64,000 bases of DNA from an uncultured Bacteroidales bacterium. Its GTDB lineage: Bacteria > Bacteroidota > Bacteroidia > Bacteroidales > Bacteroidaceae. This document shows positions 1 through 8,357 of this stretch, piece after piece. Made by a program: the position numbers and the translations under genes. Numbering within the stretch: the first letter of the stretch is position 1; each line of letters begins with the position of its first letter. The DNA lies in NCBI GenBank assembly GCA_937995875.1, contig CALKIW010000007.1, forward strand, positions 1 to 64,000. Direction: 5' to 3'. The notes below the pieces were generated by a model, which saw only the letters and a list, made by a program, of their open reading frames with translations, did not search any database and was not told the origin of the DNA.

Positions 1-101
1 TACAATCAGTAAGCAAAGCCGAATGTTAAAGTATTTAAGTGGACACTAGTGTATCTGAATATTCATCAAAATTTGCATTTTTTGGTATATACTGCCTAAT
101 G

Positions 102-167
102 AGTCGTCCCTTGAAAAACATTTAACTTATTGATTATCAGTAAGTTAAATGTTTTCAAGGGACGACT
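102..167. repeat. Long inverted repeat (27-28 bp arms)
   Basis: The left arm (102-129) begins AGTCGTCCCTTG and the right arm (141-167) ends CAAGGGACGACT. The arms are complementary over 27 bp apart from one extra A in the left arm, with an 11-nt loop. It has no T-rich tail, so it looks more like a small palindromic repeat or element end than a simple terminator. Confidence 0.75.
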
Positions 168-238
168 AGCTAAACTATTTGATGAGGATTTTGGGGGTAC
201 GCAATGACGAAGTCAGGAGAAAGTAACGAAGTCAGGAA

Positions 239-264
239 AAAGGTATGCCCTGAAGCATACCTTT
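239..264 (-). terminator. Rho-independent terminator, probably of nagB
   Basis: The arms AGGTATGC (241-248) and GCATACCT (255-262) are extended by A/T pairs. On the minus strand the stem is followed by a run of T, as expected of an intrinsic terminator about 145 nt after the nagB stop codon. The stem is symmetric enough to work in either direction. Confidence 0.65.
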
Positions 265-405
265 GTTTGTTGTTTAATATGTTAAGTTGTTACCATCCGA
301 CACGGCAAAGATATATTTACCGCCGGATGATGAAACCATCCTTTCTGCAAGCCTTCGATGGTAAAGTCATCATCTATGGGCAGACAAAAAGGGGTGTTCG
401 CTTGA

Positions 406-1197
406 TTACAAATGGTCTTTTTCTATATCTTTGAAGTATCTATAGGTCGATACTCGCAGTTCGTCACAGGCTGGGTCGTCGGCCACAATAATGCCACGTT
501 GGTGCATCTGGAGGGCAGACACCGTGCACCAGCTCGACACTCCTCCCTCTACAGCAGCCTGCAAGGCACGTGCCTTATGATGTCCATTGACCAAAATCAT
601 TACTTCGTGAGAATCCATTACTGTTCCCACACCTACGGTCAGTGCATAGCGTGGCACCTGAGCAACGTCATTGTGGAAGAAGCGACTGTTAGCGATGAGC
701 GTATCGGTCTTCAGTGTTTTCATTCGGGTGCGGCTCGTAAGACTTGAGCCCGGCTCATTGAAAGCAATGTGACCATCGGGGCCAATACCTCCGATGAACA
801 GATCGATGCCTCCTGCCTCGGCAATCATCTCTTCGTAGCGGTCGCACTCTGCTTGAAGGTCTTTGGCATTGCCATTCAGAATATGTATATTTTCGCGTGG
901 AATATCAATATGATCGAAAAGGTTGTGAGCCATAAAGCTGTGATAGCTTTCCGGGTGATCTTCGGGCAGTCCCACATACTCGTCCATATTGAATGTTTTG
1001 ACAAACTTGAAACTCAATCTTCCTTCTTTGTTGGCTTTCACGAGTTCGGCATACATGCCCTCAGGCGAACTTCCGGTGGGCAAGCCCAATACGAACGGGC
1101 GTTCTGCCGTTGGGTGAAAGTCGTTGATACGCTTGATCACATGGTCAGCTGCCCACTTGGACATGCTGGCATAATCGTCTTGAATAATTACTCTCAT
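406..1197 (-). CDS. nagB: Glucosamine-6-phosphate deaminase
   Basis: This cytosolic enzyme converts glucosamine 6-phosphate to fructose 6-phosphate and ammonia, feeding amino sugars from host glycans or recycled peptidoglycan into glycolysis. The protein is 263 aa, close to the family norm of about 266. The E. coli active-site residues are all present at the same numbers: Asp72 (in NMDEY), then Asp141, His143 and Glu148 in the block GPDGHIAFNE. The C-terminus ends shortly after, so the protein is complete. It appears to be transcribed alone from a TACATTTG -7 element at 1222-1229, which puts the start of transcription about 18 nt before the ATG. No nagA lies beside it in the window. The call is secure. 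Confidence 0.96.
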   Translation of the reverse strand: MRVIIQDDYASMSKWAADHVIKRINDFHPTAERPFVLGLPTGSSPEGMYAELVKANKEGRLSFKFVKTFNMDEYVGLPEDHPESYHSFMAHNLFDHIDIPRENIHILNGNAKDLQAECDRYEEMIAEAGGIDLFIGGIGPDGHIAFNEPGSSLTSRTRMKTLKTDTLIANSRFFHNDVAQVPRYALTVGVGTVMDSHEVMILVNGHHKARALQAAVEGGVSSWCTVSALQMHQRGIIVADDPACDELRVSTYRYFKDIEKDHL

Positions 1198-1221
1198 AAA
1201 TTTAACTATTTATTTCGGGTG

Positions 1222-1229
1222 CAAATGTA
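1222..1229 (-). promoter_or_regulatory. Bacteroidetes -7 element for nagB
   Basis: The minus strand reads TACATTTG, matching TAnnTTTG, 25 nt before the nagB start. No clean -33 TTTG is visible at the usual distance. Confidence 0.6.
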
Positions 1230-1433
1230 CGAAAAAGCATGGCAATGACAATAAAACACAGGGCATTTTTTTGACTTTTTTCATTCATAAACATTGTATT
1301 TCTAATCAGAATTTTAGTGGCAAAACCTCATGAATTAAAACCACCTGAGAAATGAAAACCAACGCGGCTGCTCCTATGCTGCGCCATCACAAGAATCCGC
1401 TAAACCAACCGGTATTCCCGAAACAAGCCGCTC

Positions 1434-2345
1434 CTATTGCTTGGTTGGTATTTTGGATGGCACCAAAGCCTGTCTGCCTATCGTGAGATGGAGCAAGTCG
1501 TAATAGGAACCATTGTAAACATTGAGGTCTACGTTGCCTGTGATTCCCGGCAATCGTCCCGTATCTGTGTGTTGCCAAAAACTCCAATTTCCCTTATATT
1601 CTATCTTGTCTACATAATAATGAGCAATCCAATACGGATAATCGTCAAAGACAGGAGCATTGAGATAGTTTTCCTTAAATTTATAATAGGTGTAGATAAT
1701 GGGCTTGACATGGTATTTATCCTCCACAATGTGCAGCCACGTTAAAACATCCATCTGGAAATCCTCAATACTTACATCATTGGGCTTGTGTTCTATGTCG
1801 AGTACGGGCGGCAAATCGTCTTCCAAAAGATGAACATTTTCGAGAAAATAATACGCCTGTGCGCGTGCCGTAGACTGATTGCTCCAAAAATGATATACGC
1901 CCCTGATAAATCCGTATTTGTAAGCCTGCTCAAAGTTCTCGTTGAAGTTGGGATCTATTCTTGATGCCCCTTCCGTTGCCTTCATGAACACGAAACGCAA
2001 CGGGTAACCATCGGCCAAAGCATTGTTTTTGAGCTTGTTCCAATCGATAGTGCCCTGATGATGTGAGATATCGATGCCATGAATGGCATATCCCTGCGGA
2101 TATTTGGGATCGCCATATAACGCCCTCCAACGAAAGCCGGTGGGACTAACAAACAGATAATAAAAAACGAAAATATAAAGAGCCAACACCACCAGTCCGC
2201 CGAGCAGACAGCCACGGCGTGACCCCTTCTTGAAGAAAGGAAGATTCCGGAACAATGTCATCATGCCGGTGTGCCGATGATAAGCAGCCCTGTGATGACG
2301 GGCTACCGGAGATTTACGTCGATGTGCGTTTTTGGGGTTGGTCAT
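1434..2345 (-). CDS. GH25-family lysozyme (muramidase), membrane-anchored
   Basis: A glycoside hydrolase family 25 protein that should cleave the MurNAc-GlcNAc linkage of peptidoglycan. The start of the GH25 fold is visible as HGIDISHHQGTIDW, and the catalytic Asp-x-Glu pair lies in LDIEHKPND. Before the domain is a basic N-terminus and one hydrophobic segment (LVVLALYIFVFYYLF), so it is probably anchored with the enzyme in the periplasm. I chose the ATG at 2345 (303 aa): the next upstream ATG in frame (2390) lies inside the hairpin that ends the pfp transcript. A later Met before FRNLPFF is also possible. It shares the strand with the upstream pfp gene, but the intervening hairpin suggests separate transcription. 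Confidence 0.88.
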   Translation of the reverse strand: MTNPKNAHRRKSPVARHHRAAYHRHTGMMTLFRNLPFFKKGSRRGCLLGGLVVLALYIFVFYYLFVSPTGFRWRALYGDPKYPQGYAIHGIDISHHQGTIDWNKLKNNALADGYPLRFVFMKATEGASRIDPNFNENFEQAYKYGFIRGVYHFWSNQSTARAQAYYFLENVHLLEDDLPPVLDIEHKPNDVSIEDFQMDVLTWLHIVEDKYHVKPIIYTYYKFKENYLNAPVFDDYPYWIAHYYVDKIEYKGNWSFWQHTDTGRLPGITGNVDLNVYNGSYYDLLHLTIGRQALVPSKIPTKQ

Positions 2346-2366
2346 TTGTAGATTGTAATAACAAGA

Positions 2367-2402
2367 AACACTCCTGTCTGACTTTGTCAAACATGGAGTG
2401 TT
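2367..2402 (-). terminator. Hairpin after pfp
   Basis: The arms AACACTCC (2367-2374) and GGAGTGTT (2395-2402) form a stem just past the pfp stop codon on the minus strand. A short T-containing tail follows. Loop is 20 nt, so this is a moderate terminator candidate. Confidence 0.5.
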
Positions 2403-2433
2403 CTTATTAATGAGGCTTAGCTATAGAGAAACA

Positions 2434-4080
2434 TTACTTGGCAGCGTTCTCCAAAGCGAGTGTTCTTGTCTCGCGGTCACACACCTCCGTTGGGCCCCAG
2501 TACTGGATAGGACCGGGATATACGAAACAAGTTTCACGTGCGAATTGTTCGCGTTTTTCTACAAACTTTTTGAAAGGTGCACCGTCCAATTCTACAAGTG
2601 CCTTGCGAATTACAGGCTTCATCTCACCATTACGGCGCTCCATGTTAAGCATCATTGTGATAGGAACACCACCGGCCTTCCACTCGGCAGTAGGAGCAGA
2701 GAGGTTTTGCACAACAGCCATGTAACCGGTCTTGCCGTTGGCAATCAGGTTGGCTGCGCTGACACCAAGTGCGTAGCAATAGTCTGAATCGAAATTAGAA
2801 GGGGCCGCACAACGTCCCTCGTAACCAAAGAAATGGTGTAAAGGAGCAAAGGAGCCTTCAAACTTATGCTCTTCCTTCCACTTGTCGAGCTTGTCGGCTA
2901 CCATGTCTGACAACAGTTTCTCTGTTTCGATGAGTGACACCTGAACGTTGCCATGAGGGTCGCGGTCGAGAGAAAGCTGATGGGCCACTGCCTTAGGAAG
3001 GGTCTCGAATGTTGCCCTGTTTTCCTCAGAAAGATGCTCAAGGATATAGGCGCACTGTGCTTTATCGTTCAAATCCCTATATTCCGGGCCGTGAGCAGCC
3101 AGCAAATCGTTAAGTTCGTCGATGAGACGACCGATGGCAGGGATAAACTCGATAAGTCCTTCCGGTACCAATACCACACCGAAGTTGTTGCCGTCTTTCG
3201 CACGGTTGGCAACAGTTTCAGCAAGTTGCTCCACAATTTGATTCAGCGTCATGTCCTTCTCCTTGATTTCCTCAGAGATCAAGCAAACATTAGGCTGCGC
3301 CTGCAAGGCACACTCCAATGCGATATGAGAAGCAGAACGACCCATCAGTTTGATGAAGTGCCAATACTTGCGTGCAGAATTGGCATCACGCTCGATATTA
3401 CCAATCAACTCTGAATACACCTTGGTTGCCGTGTCGAAACCGAAACTTGTCTCAATCTGATCGTTCTTCAGGTCGCCGTCAATGGTTTTAGGACAGCCAA
3501 TAACCTGAATACCACAATTCTTTGCTGCGTAATATTCAGCCAGAACACAAGCGTTGGTGTTGGAGTCGTCACCGCCAATGATCACCAAAGCCTTGATGCC
3601 AAGTTTCTTAAGAATAACCAGTCCTTTCTCAAACTGCTCTTCCTTTTCAAGTTTCGTTCGGCCAGAGCCAATCATGTCAAAACCGCCGGTGTTGCGATAT
3701 TTGTTAACAAACTCCTCTGTAAGCTCTATATAGTCGTGATCTACAAGACCGCCAGGACCCATGAGGAAACCGTAGACCTTGTTCTTGGGGTTCAGCTTCT
3801 TCACTGCATCAAAAATACCACATATAACATTATGTCCACCAGGAGCCTGGCCGCCTGACAAGATAACGCCTACGTTTAACTCCATAGCGGTATTCTCTTC
3901 ACCGGGTACAAACTCTATGACCGGCATTCCGTATGTGTTCGGAAACAACTTTTTGATTTCATCCTGATCTCCTACACTTTGTGTCGGCTCTCCCTCCTGA
4001 ACCTGTACAGCCCCAACAAGACCCTTGGGGAGTTTAGGTTGATACTGGGAACGTGCTTTCTGCAAAAGACTTGCTTTCAT
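2434..4080 (-). CDS. pfp: Diphosphate-fructose-6-phosphate 1-phosphotransferase (PPi-PFK)
   Basis: This enzyme phosphorylates fructose 6-phosphate with pyrophosphate in a reversible reaction, replacing ATP-PFK in glycolysis. The 548-aa length fits the long beta-type PFP family. The PPi-specific signature GGDDS sits at 169-173, where ATP enzymes carry GGDGT. PKTIDGD at 197-203 has the Lys typical of PPi users and the catalytic Asp. The N-terminal phosphate-binding loop GGQAPGGHN is at about 76-84. It has its own promoter (TAATTTTG at 4117-4124) in a divergent region shared with the gene at 4261. Bacteroidales use PPi-PFK widely, so the call agrees with the inferred host. Confidence 0.96.
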   Translation of the reverse strand: MKASLLQKARSQYQPKLPKGLVGAVQVQEGEPTQSVGDQDEIKKLFPNTYGMPVIEFVPGEENTAMELNVGVILSGGQAPGGHNVICGIFDAVKKLNPKNKVYGFLMGPGGLVDHDYIELTEEFVNKYRNTGGFDMIGSGRTKLEKEEQFEKGLVILKKLGIKALVIIGGDDSNTNACVLAEYYAAKNCGIQVIGCPKTIDGDLKNDQIETSFGFDTATKVYSELIGNIERDANSARKYWHFIKLMGRSASHIALECALQAQPNVCLISEEIKEKDMTLNQIVEQLAETVANRAKDGNNFGVVLVPEGLIEFIPAIGRLIDELNDLLAAHGPEYRDLNDKAQCAYILEHLSEENRATFETLPKAVAHQLSLDRDPHGNVQVSLIETEKLLSDMVADKLDKWKEEHKFEGSFAPLHHFFGYEGRCAAPSNFDSDYCYALGVSAANLIANGKTGYMAVVQNLSAPTAEWKAGGVPITMMLNMERRNGEMKPVIRKALVELDGAPFKKFVEKREQFARETCFVYPGPIQYWGPTEVCDRETRTLALENAAK

Positions 4081-4116
4081 TTTCTTACAATTTTAAATAT
4101 TAAAAAATCCTTTATG

Positions 4117-4124
4117 CAAAATTA
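4117..4124 (-). promoter_or_regulatory. Bacteroidetes -7 element for pfp
   Basis: The minus strand reads TAATTTTG, matching TAnnTTTG. The predicted start of transcription lies about 30 nt before the pfp ATG. Confidence 0.65.
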
Positions 4125-4218
4125 CATCTTTTTTTTAACGAAATGAAGAAAAACAAGCAGAAAACCTTTTTAAAATTATTTTTTTAGATATTATCCTTGC
4201 ATTTATTCTTTTTTTTTA

Positions 4219-4226
4219 TACCTTTG
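4219..4226 (+). promoter_or_regulatory. Bacteroidetes -7 element for the 4.2-12 kb gene run
   Basis: TACCTTTG matches TAnnTTTG, and a partial -33 (CTTG, 4196-4199) lies 19 nt upstream. It would start transcription about 28 nt before the first gene of the plus-strand series. Confidence 0.65.
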
Positions 4227-4260
4227 AACAAAATATACAGAACAAGATTACAGAGCAATT

Positions 4261-4533
4261 ATGGCAAAGAAAAGAGATTTAAAACAAACGATCAACTATA
4301 TATGTAGTGAACTGTTTGCAGAAGCTGTTGCAGCCTCGCTATACGGTGCAACAACAAACACTGAAAGCATAGAGGAGCTTTTCTCGACAATTCTCATCAC
4401 GCGCAACGACTTTGTGAAGCGCATATCACACCCGGAACCCGGTATGAAGGCAAAGAAATACTATGATAAACTCATCATGGACTTCAACGACCGCGTCTCG
4501 GACATCATAGACCAGATAGCTAATTTAGGATGA
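4261..4533 (+). CDS. Small conserved protein of unknown function (90 aa)
   Basis: A small, mostly helical, soluble-looking protein starting MAKKRDLKQT, with no signal peptide or membrane segment. I do not recognise a named family, though its size and position look like a conserved Bacteroidales hypothetical. Support for a real gene comes from the promoter 35 nt upstream, and from the stop codon overlapping the start of the acyltransferase gene (4530), which suggests translational coupling. It heads a run of seven plus-strand genes ending with truA. Confidence 0.75.
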   Translation: MAKKRDLKQTINYICSELFAEAVAASLYGATTNTESIEELFSTILITRNDFVKRISHPEPGMKAKKYYDKLIMDFNDRVSDIIDQIANLG

Positions 4534-5084
4534 TCCAACGTTTAAGCACATGGCTTCTGTATAAACATTGGGGATGGAAGAAACACATCACCGTTGAACA
4601 CCCTGATAAATTCATTATATGTCTGGCCCCGCATACCAGCAACTGGGACTTCTTTATTGGCCAGCTTTTCATGCGTTCGGAGGGCATAAAAATCAATTTC
4701 CTCATGAAAAAGGAGTGGTTTTTCTGGCCTCTCGGTCCTATATTCAAACATATGGGAGGCATCCCGATATACCGCTCCAGACATTCCCGCATGACCGATG
4801 TTCTTGCGGAAGCAGCACTACAGAACAGCCAATTCAAACTTTGCATTACTCCGGAAGGGACACGCTTCCTGAATCCGGATTGGAAAAAGGGTTTCTATTT
4901 CATTGCCTTGAAAGCTCAAATTCCCGTGCTGCTCTATGGAGTTGATTACGAAAAGAAATTGATAGAATGTACACGGAGTTTCGTGCCGACAGGAGATTTT
5001 GAAAAAGAAATGCGCGAAACAAAATTGTATTATAAGAATTTCAGAGGGAAATATCCCGATAAATTCACGATTGGAGAGATATAA
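4530..5084 (+). CDS. Lysophospholipid acyltransferase family protein (PlsC-like)
   Basis: A glycerolipid-type acyltransferase of 184 aa. Motif I (HX4D) is HTSNWD at 35-40, the presumed catalytic pair. GGIPI at 76-80 and PEGTR at 108-112 match the later conserved blocks of 1-acylglycerol-3-phosphate acyltransferases. It is short for PlsC (about 240 aa) and lacks an obvious long N-terminal membrane anchor, so the acceptor may not be lysophosphatidic acid. The start overlaps the end of the preceding gene by 4 nt, and the amidase gene begins 15 nt after its stop. The family call is firm, the substrate unknown. Confidence 0.87.
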   Translation: MIQRLSTWLLYKHWGWKKHITVEHPDKFIICLAPHTSNWDFFIGQLFMRSEGIKINFLMKKEWFFWPLGPIFKHMGGIPIYRSRHSRMTDVLAEAALQNSQFKLCITPEGTRFLNPDWKKGFYFIALKAQIPVLLYGVDYEKKLIECTRSFVPTGDFEKEMRETKLYYKNFRGKYPDKFTIGEI

Positions 5085-5099
5085 GAAGAGGAAAATAAA

Positions 5100-8000
5100 A
5101 TGCGAAAAATACTGCTGGTTTCTTGCTTTCTGGCTTACACTATAGGCATGACAGCTCAGCATTCCGACTTGAAAACTAAGGCAGAGAAGGCTGTGGATAA
5201 CTATCTGCTAACCTATTCTGCCAAGAATACCGAGTTCGTGCAGCAGCCAAGACTGAAGAATCTAATCATTGACAACAGGACACGTGTTGTTGTTGTCAAT
5301 ACAACCGAGTATTTTGCCCAACAAGAATTTACCAATAAGCAAGTAGGCAAAATATACAAAAAGATTAAAAAAGCACTTCCGAAGCCCTATAACAAATATC
5401 ACATACAGGTGGTCACCAATGGTATGCCCATCGAAGAATATGTGCCGGATTATGTGAAACGCGGCACTAACGGGAGAGCCTTGTGGGGCAACATAGAATA
5501 CAAGGGAGAGCCTTGGGTGAGCAATGTGTCTCGTCCTGCAAAGTTCACTAATGGCTTGCACAACCGCCATCTCACCGTATGGCAGTCGCATGGTCGCTAT
5601 TACGACAATAAAAAGGGCTTTTGGAAATGGCAAAGGCCCAATCTTTTCGGAACGACAGAAGATTTGTTCACCCAAACCATCGTCGTGCCCTACCTCATTC
5701 CCATGCTCGAAAATGCGGGTGCTGTGGTGTTCACCCCACGAGAAAGAGATTGGCAAACCGACGAATACATCATTGATGCCGAAGGTAGTCTGGGCAATAT
5801 AGGGCGTGGTTATGATGAATATGCTGAGGGCAGACAGTGGACACCCACCGGCCAGCGTGGCTTTGCGCCCCACGCCGGCCATTATGTAGACAACGAAAAC
5901 CCATTTCAAGCAGGCTCTGCCCGCATGATAAAGACAACCAAGAAAGATGGTAAAGCCTACATCAAATGGCAGCCAAATTTCAGGAAAGAAGGCCGTTATG
6001 CGGTCTATGTGAGCTATCAAACCATTGACAAAAGTATAGACGACGCCCACTACACAGTGTTCCACAAGGGGCAAGCCACCGAGTTTCGCGTCAATCAGCA
6101 AATGGGAGGCGGCACTTGGGTCTATCTTGGCACATTTGATTTCGACAAGGGAGACAACATCTACAACTGCGTTATGCTCACCAATCAGAGCAAAAAGAAA
6201 GGAGTCGTGACGGCCGACGCCGTTCGGTTTGGTGGTGGAATGGGCAACATTGAGCGCGGAGGAGTCGTCAGCGGCTATCCCCGTGCGTTGGAAGGTGCTC
6301 GCTATTATGCTCAATGGGCTGGTGCTCCCTATACCGTTTACAGCGGAAGGGGAGGCACAGATGATTATGCCGACGACATCAATACCCGCTCTCGAATGCT
6401 TAATTGGTTGGCGGGAGGCTCTACCTATGTACCCAATTTGAGTGGGCAAAAAGTTCCAATAGAGCTCTCCTTAGCGATACATAGCGACGCCGGCTATGCT
6501 CAAAATGGGCAGGATCTTGTGGGGTCGCTGGCTATCTGCACCACTGATTTCAACGACGGAAGACTGGATGCCGGCATCTCCCGCATGGCTTCCAAGCGTC
6601 TGGCCGAGCAACTCTTATCCGGAGTTACCCGTGATATAAGCTTTGAATACGGGAAATGGGCACGGCGTTATCTCTGGGATCGGAACTATTCCGAAAGCCG
6701 ATTGCCGGAAGTTCCCTCTGCAATTCTCGAAACCATGTCACATCAAAACTTCCCCGACATGATGCTTGGGCAAGACCCTAACTTCAAATTCTCCTTTGCA
6801 AGATCTATCTATAAAACCATTGTAAGATACGTCAATGACATGCACGGCCGTGCAGCCGTAATTCAACCTCTGGCTCCTCAAAACATGAGCGTTGAATTGG
6901 TGGACAAGCATCGGGCTAAAATATCGTGGACAATGCAAGAAGACAAGCAAGAGCCCACGTCCCAACCTACCTATTATATAGTATATACAGCAACGGGAAC
7001 AAGTGGCTTTGACAACGGCCGCAAAGTAAACGGAACTTCTATCACCATTGACTTGGAACCAGATGTGCAGTACAATTTCAAGGTCACAGCAGGCAATCGG
7101 GGTGGCGAAAGTTTCCCATCTGAAGTAATATCAGTCTTCACGCCGTTGCAAGCTACAAAGACTATACTCGTGGTAAACGGCTTCCACAGGCTCTCTGCGC
7201 CGGCCATCATCAACAATAGCATACAACAAGGATTCGACCTTGATGCCGATCCGGGAGTTTCCATGGGGCTGACAGCCGGATGGAACGGTCGTCAAACAAA
7301 TTTCGACCGCTCCCGAATGGGGATAGAAAGTGAGTTTGGATTAGGATATGGTGGGGACGAACTGGCTGGTAAATTCATTGCCGGCAACGATTTCAACTAT
7401 ATCCAAACCCATACCGAAGCTATCGCCTCTGCCAAACAATATAATGTGGTCAGCTGCTCATCCAAAGCTGTTGAAACGGGCATTGTACACTTGGACAAAT
7501 ACGATGCTGTAGATATCATTTTTGGTTTGGAACGCTATACTCCGGGAGCTCCGAAGTATTACAAGACCTTTCCGGCTACATTCAAATCAAAAATCAGTGC
7601 CTATGCCCAAAACGGTGGGCGCATTATGGCCAGTGGCGCATATATCGGCAACGACATGATGATGGTAGATGATGCTGCATGGCTATCGCAAACCCTCAAG
7701 GCCAGCTGTGCCACATCCTTAAAAACCGACACTATAAACGGCATCAGCGGGCTCGGAATGACCTTTGATATATATAGGCGGCTCAATCCCGACCATTATG
7801 CAGCCACACACACCGACGTACTTCAGCCTGAATCGGGAGCAATATGCACCATGCTGTACAGCAATGGGATGTCGGCTGCCACAGCGTATGACGGGAACGA
7901 CTACAAGACATTTGTCATGGGTTTTCCCTTTGAATGTATAACCAATCGCAACACCCGCAACCTGCTGATGCAGGGAATCATGAAGTACATATTGAAGTAG
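5100..8000 (+). CDS. Secreted N-acetylmuramoyl-L-alanine amidase with carbohydrate-binding-like and FN3 domains
   Basis: A 966-aa exported protein with a signal peptide (cleavage probably after GMTAQ). An amidase_3-like catalytic core is spread around the block LSLAIHSDAG (His as zinc-ligand candidate) and the later ILETMSHQN (Glu as catalytic candidate). Between early and late parts of the catalytic region is an inserted beta domain (RYAVYVSYQT to DAVRFGG) resembling the golvesin/xanthan-lyase-type binding domain. A fibronectin type III domain follows (PLAPQNMSVEL to VISVFTP), then a C-terminal region of unknown fold of about 290 residues. It likely trims peptidoglycan cross-bridges in the periplasm. 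The gene lies 15 nt after the acyltransferase and 23 nt before the next small gene. Confidence 0.85.
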   Translation: MRKILLVSCFLAYTIGMTAQHSDLKTKAEKAVDNYLLTYSAKNTEFVQQPRLKNLIIDNRTRVVVVNTTEYFAQQEFTNKQVGKIYKKIKKALPKPYNKYHIQVVTNGMPIEEYVPDYVKRGTNGRALWGNIEYKGEPWVSNVSRPAKFTNGLHNRHLTVWQSHGRYYDNKKGFWKWQRPNLFGTTEDLFTQTIVVPYLIPMLENAGAVVFTPRERDWQTDEYIIDAEGSLGNIGRGYDEYAEGRQWTPTGQRGFAPHAGHYVDNENPFQAGSARMIKTTKKDGKAYIKWQPNFRKEGRYAVYVSYQTIDKSIDDAHYTVFHKGQATEFRVNQQMGGGTWVYLGTFDFDKGDNIYNCVMLTNQSKKKGVVTADAVRFGGGMGNIERGGVVSGYPRALEGARYYAQWAGAPYTVYSGRGGTDDYADDINTRSRMLNWLAGGSTYVPNLSGQKVPIELSLAIHSDAGYAQNGQDLVGSLAICTTDFNDGRLDAGISRMASKRLAEQLLSGVTRDISFEYGKWARRYLWDRNYSESRLPEVPSAILETMSHQNFPDMMLGQDPNFKFSFARSIYKTIVRYVNDMHGRAAVIQPLAPQNMSVELVDKHRAKISWTMQEDKQEPTSQPTYYIVYTATGTSGFDNGRKVNGTSITIDLEPDVQYNFKVTAGNRGGESFPSEVISVFTPLQATKTILVVNGFHRLSAPAIINNSIQQGFDLDADPGVSMGLTAGWNGRQTNFDRSRMGIESEFGLGYGGDELAGKFIAGNDFNYIQTHTEAIASAKQYNVVSCSSKAVETGIVHLDKYDAVDIIFGLERYTPGAPKYYKTFPATFKSKISAYAQNGGRIMASGAYIGNDMMMVDDAAWLSQTLKASCATSLKTDTINGISGLGMTFDIYRRLNPDHYAATHTDVLQPESGAICTMLYSNGMSAATAYDGNDYKTFVMGFPFECITNRNTRNLLMQGIMKYILK

Positions 8001-8023
8001 CAAACCATAAATAGCAAACCGAC

Positions 8024-8356
8024 ATGAAAATTCAAGCCAATCAATCAGGTACAAGAAGCATTGAGATTAGTGAACAACATCTCAAAACCATAGACAAATA
8101 TTCGCTTCTCCGCAATCTCATAGACAGCAACGGCATCATTGACGAGACAGTACTCGACAAGTTGAAGTTCAACGTTCGGGCGATGCTGGAATCGGATGCA
8201 GGCAAAGATAATGCACTCCTCGACTTGTGCCTGGATGTCATATACCACAGTAACATGAAGGCCTTTGGGCTTCATCAACTTGCGCTTCTATATATTAAAT
8301 GGAAAAGTGAGCAAGGGTCCACAGAGGAAGCAGCCCCCAACGAGGTAAACGATTAA
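8024..8356 (+). CDS. Small conserved protein of unknown function (110 aa)
   Basis: A soluble, mainly helical protein with no recognisable motif, signal peptide or membrane segment. The acidic C-terminus ends in NEVND. It is supported as a gene by its tight spacing: 23 nt after the amidase stop and 1 nt before the start of the radical SAM gene. I cannot assign a function. Confidence 0.72.
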   Translation: MKIQANQSGTRSIEISEQHLKTIDKYSLLRNLIDSNGIIDETVLDKLKFNVRAMLESDAGKDNALLDLCLDVIYHSNMKAFGLHQLALLYIKWKSEQGSTEEAAPNEVND

Positions 8357-8357
8357 G

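Larger units (their letters stand above)
1..405. other. Gene-free left edge with two hairpins
   Basis: No convincing coding sequence is visible here. The stretch holds a long inverted repeat (102-167), a short direct repeat of ACGAAGTCAGGA (near 207 and 226), a terminator-like hairpin (239-264), and a minus-strand TATCTTTG at 306-313 without a good -33 partner. A 76-codon plus-strand open frame starting at 204 runs through the hairpin and into the 3' end of nagB, and looks spurious. Confidence 0.6.

Noticed and set aside
5262..6449. 395-codon open frame on the minus strand
   Set aside because: It lies wholly inside the amidase gene on the other strand, which has clear domains. It shows no protein-family signal or promoter.
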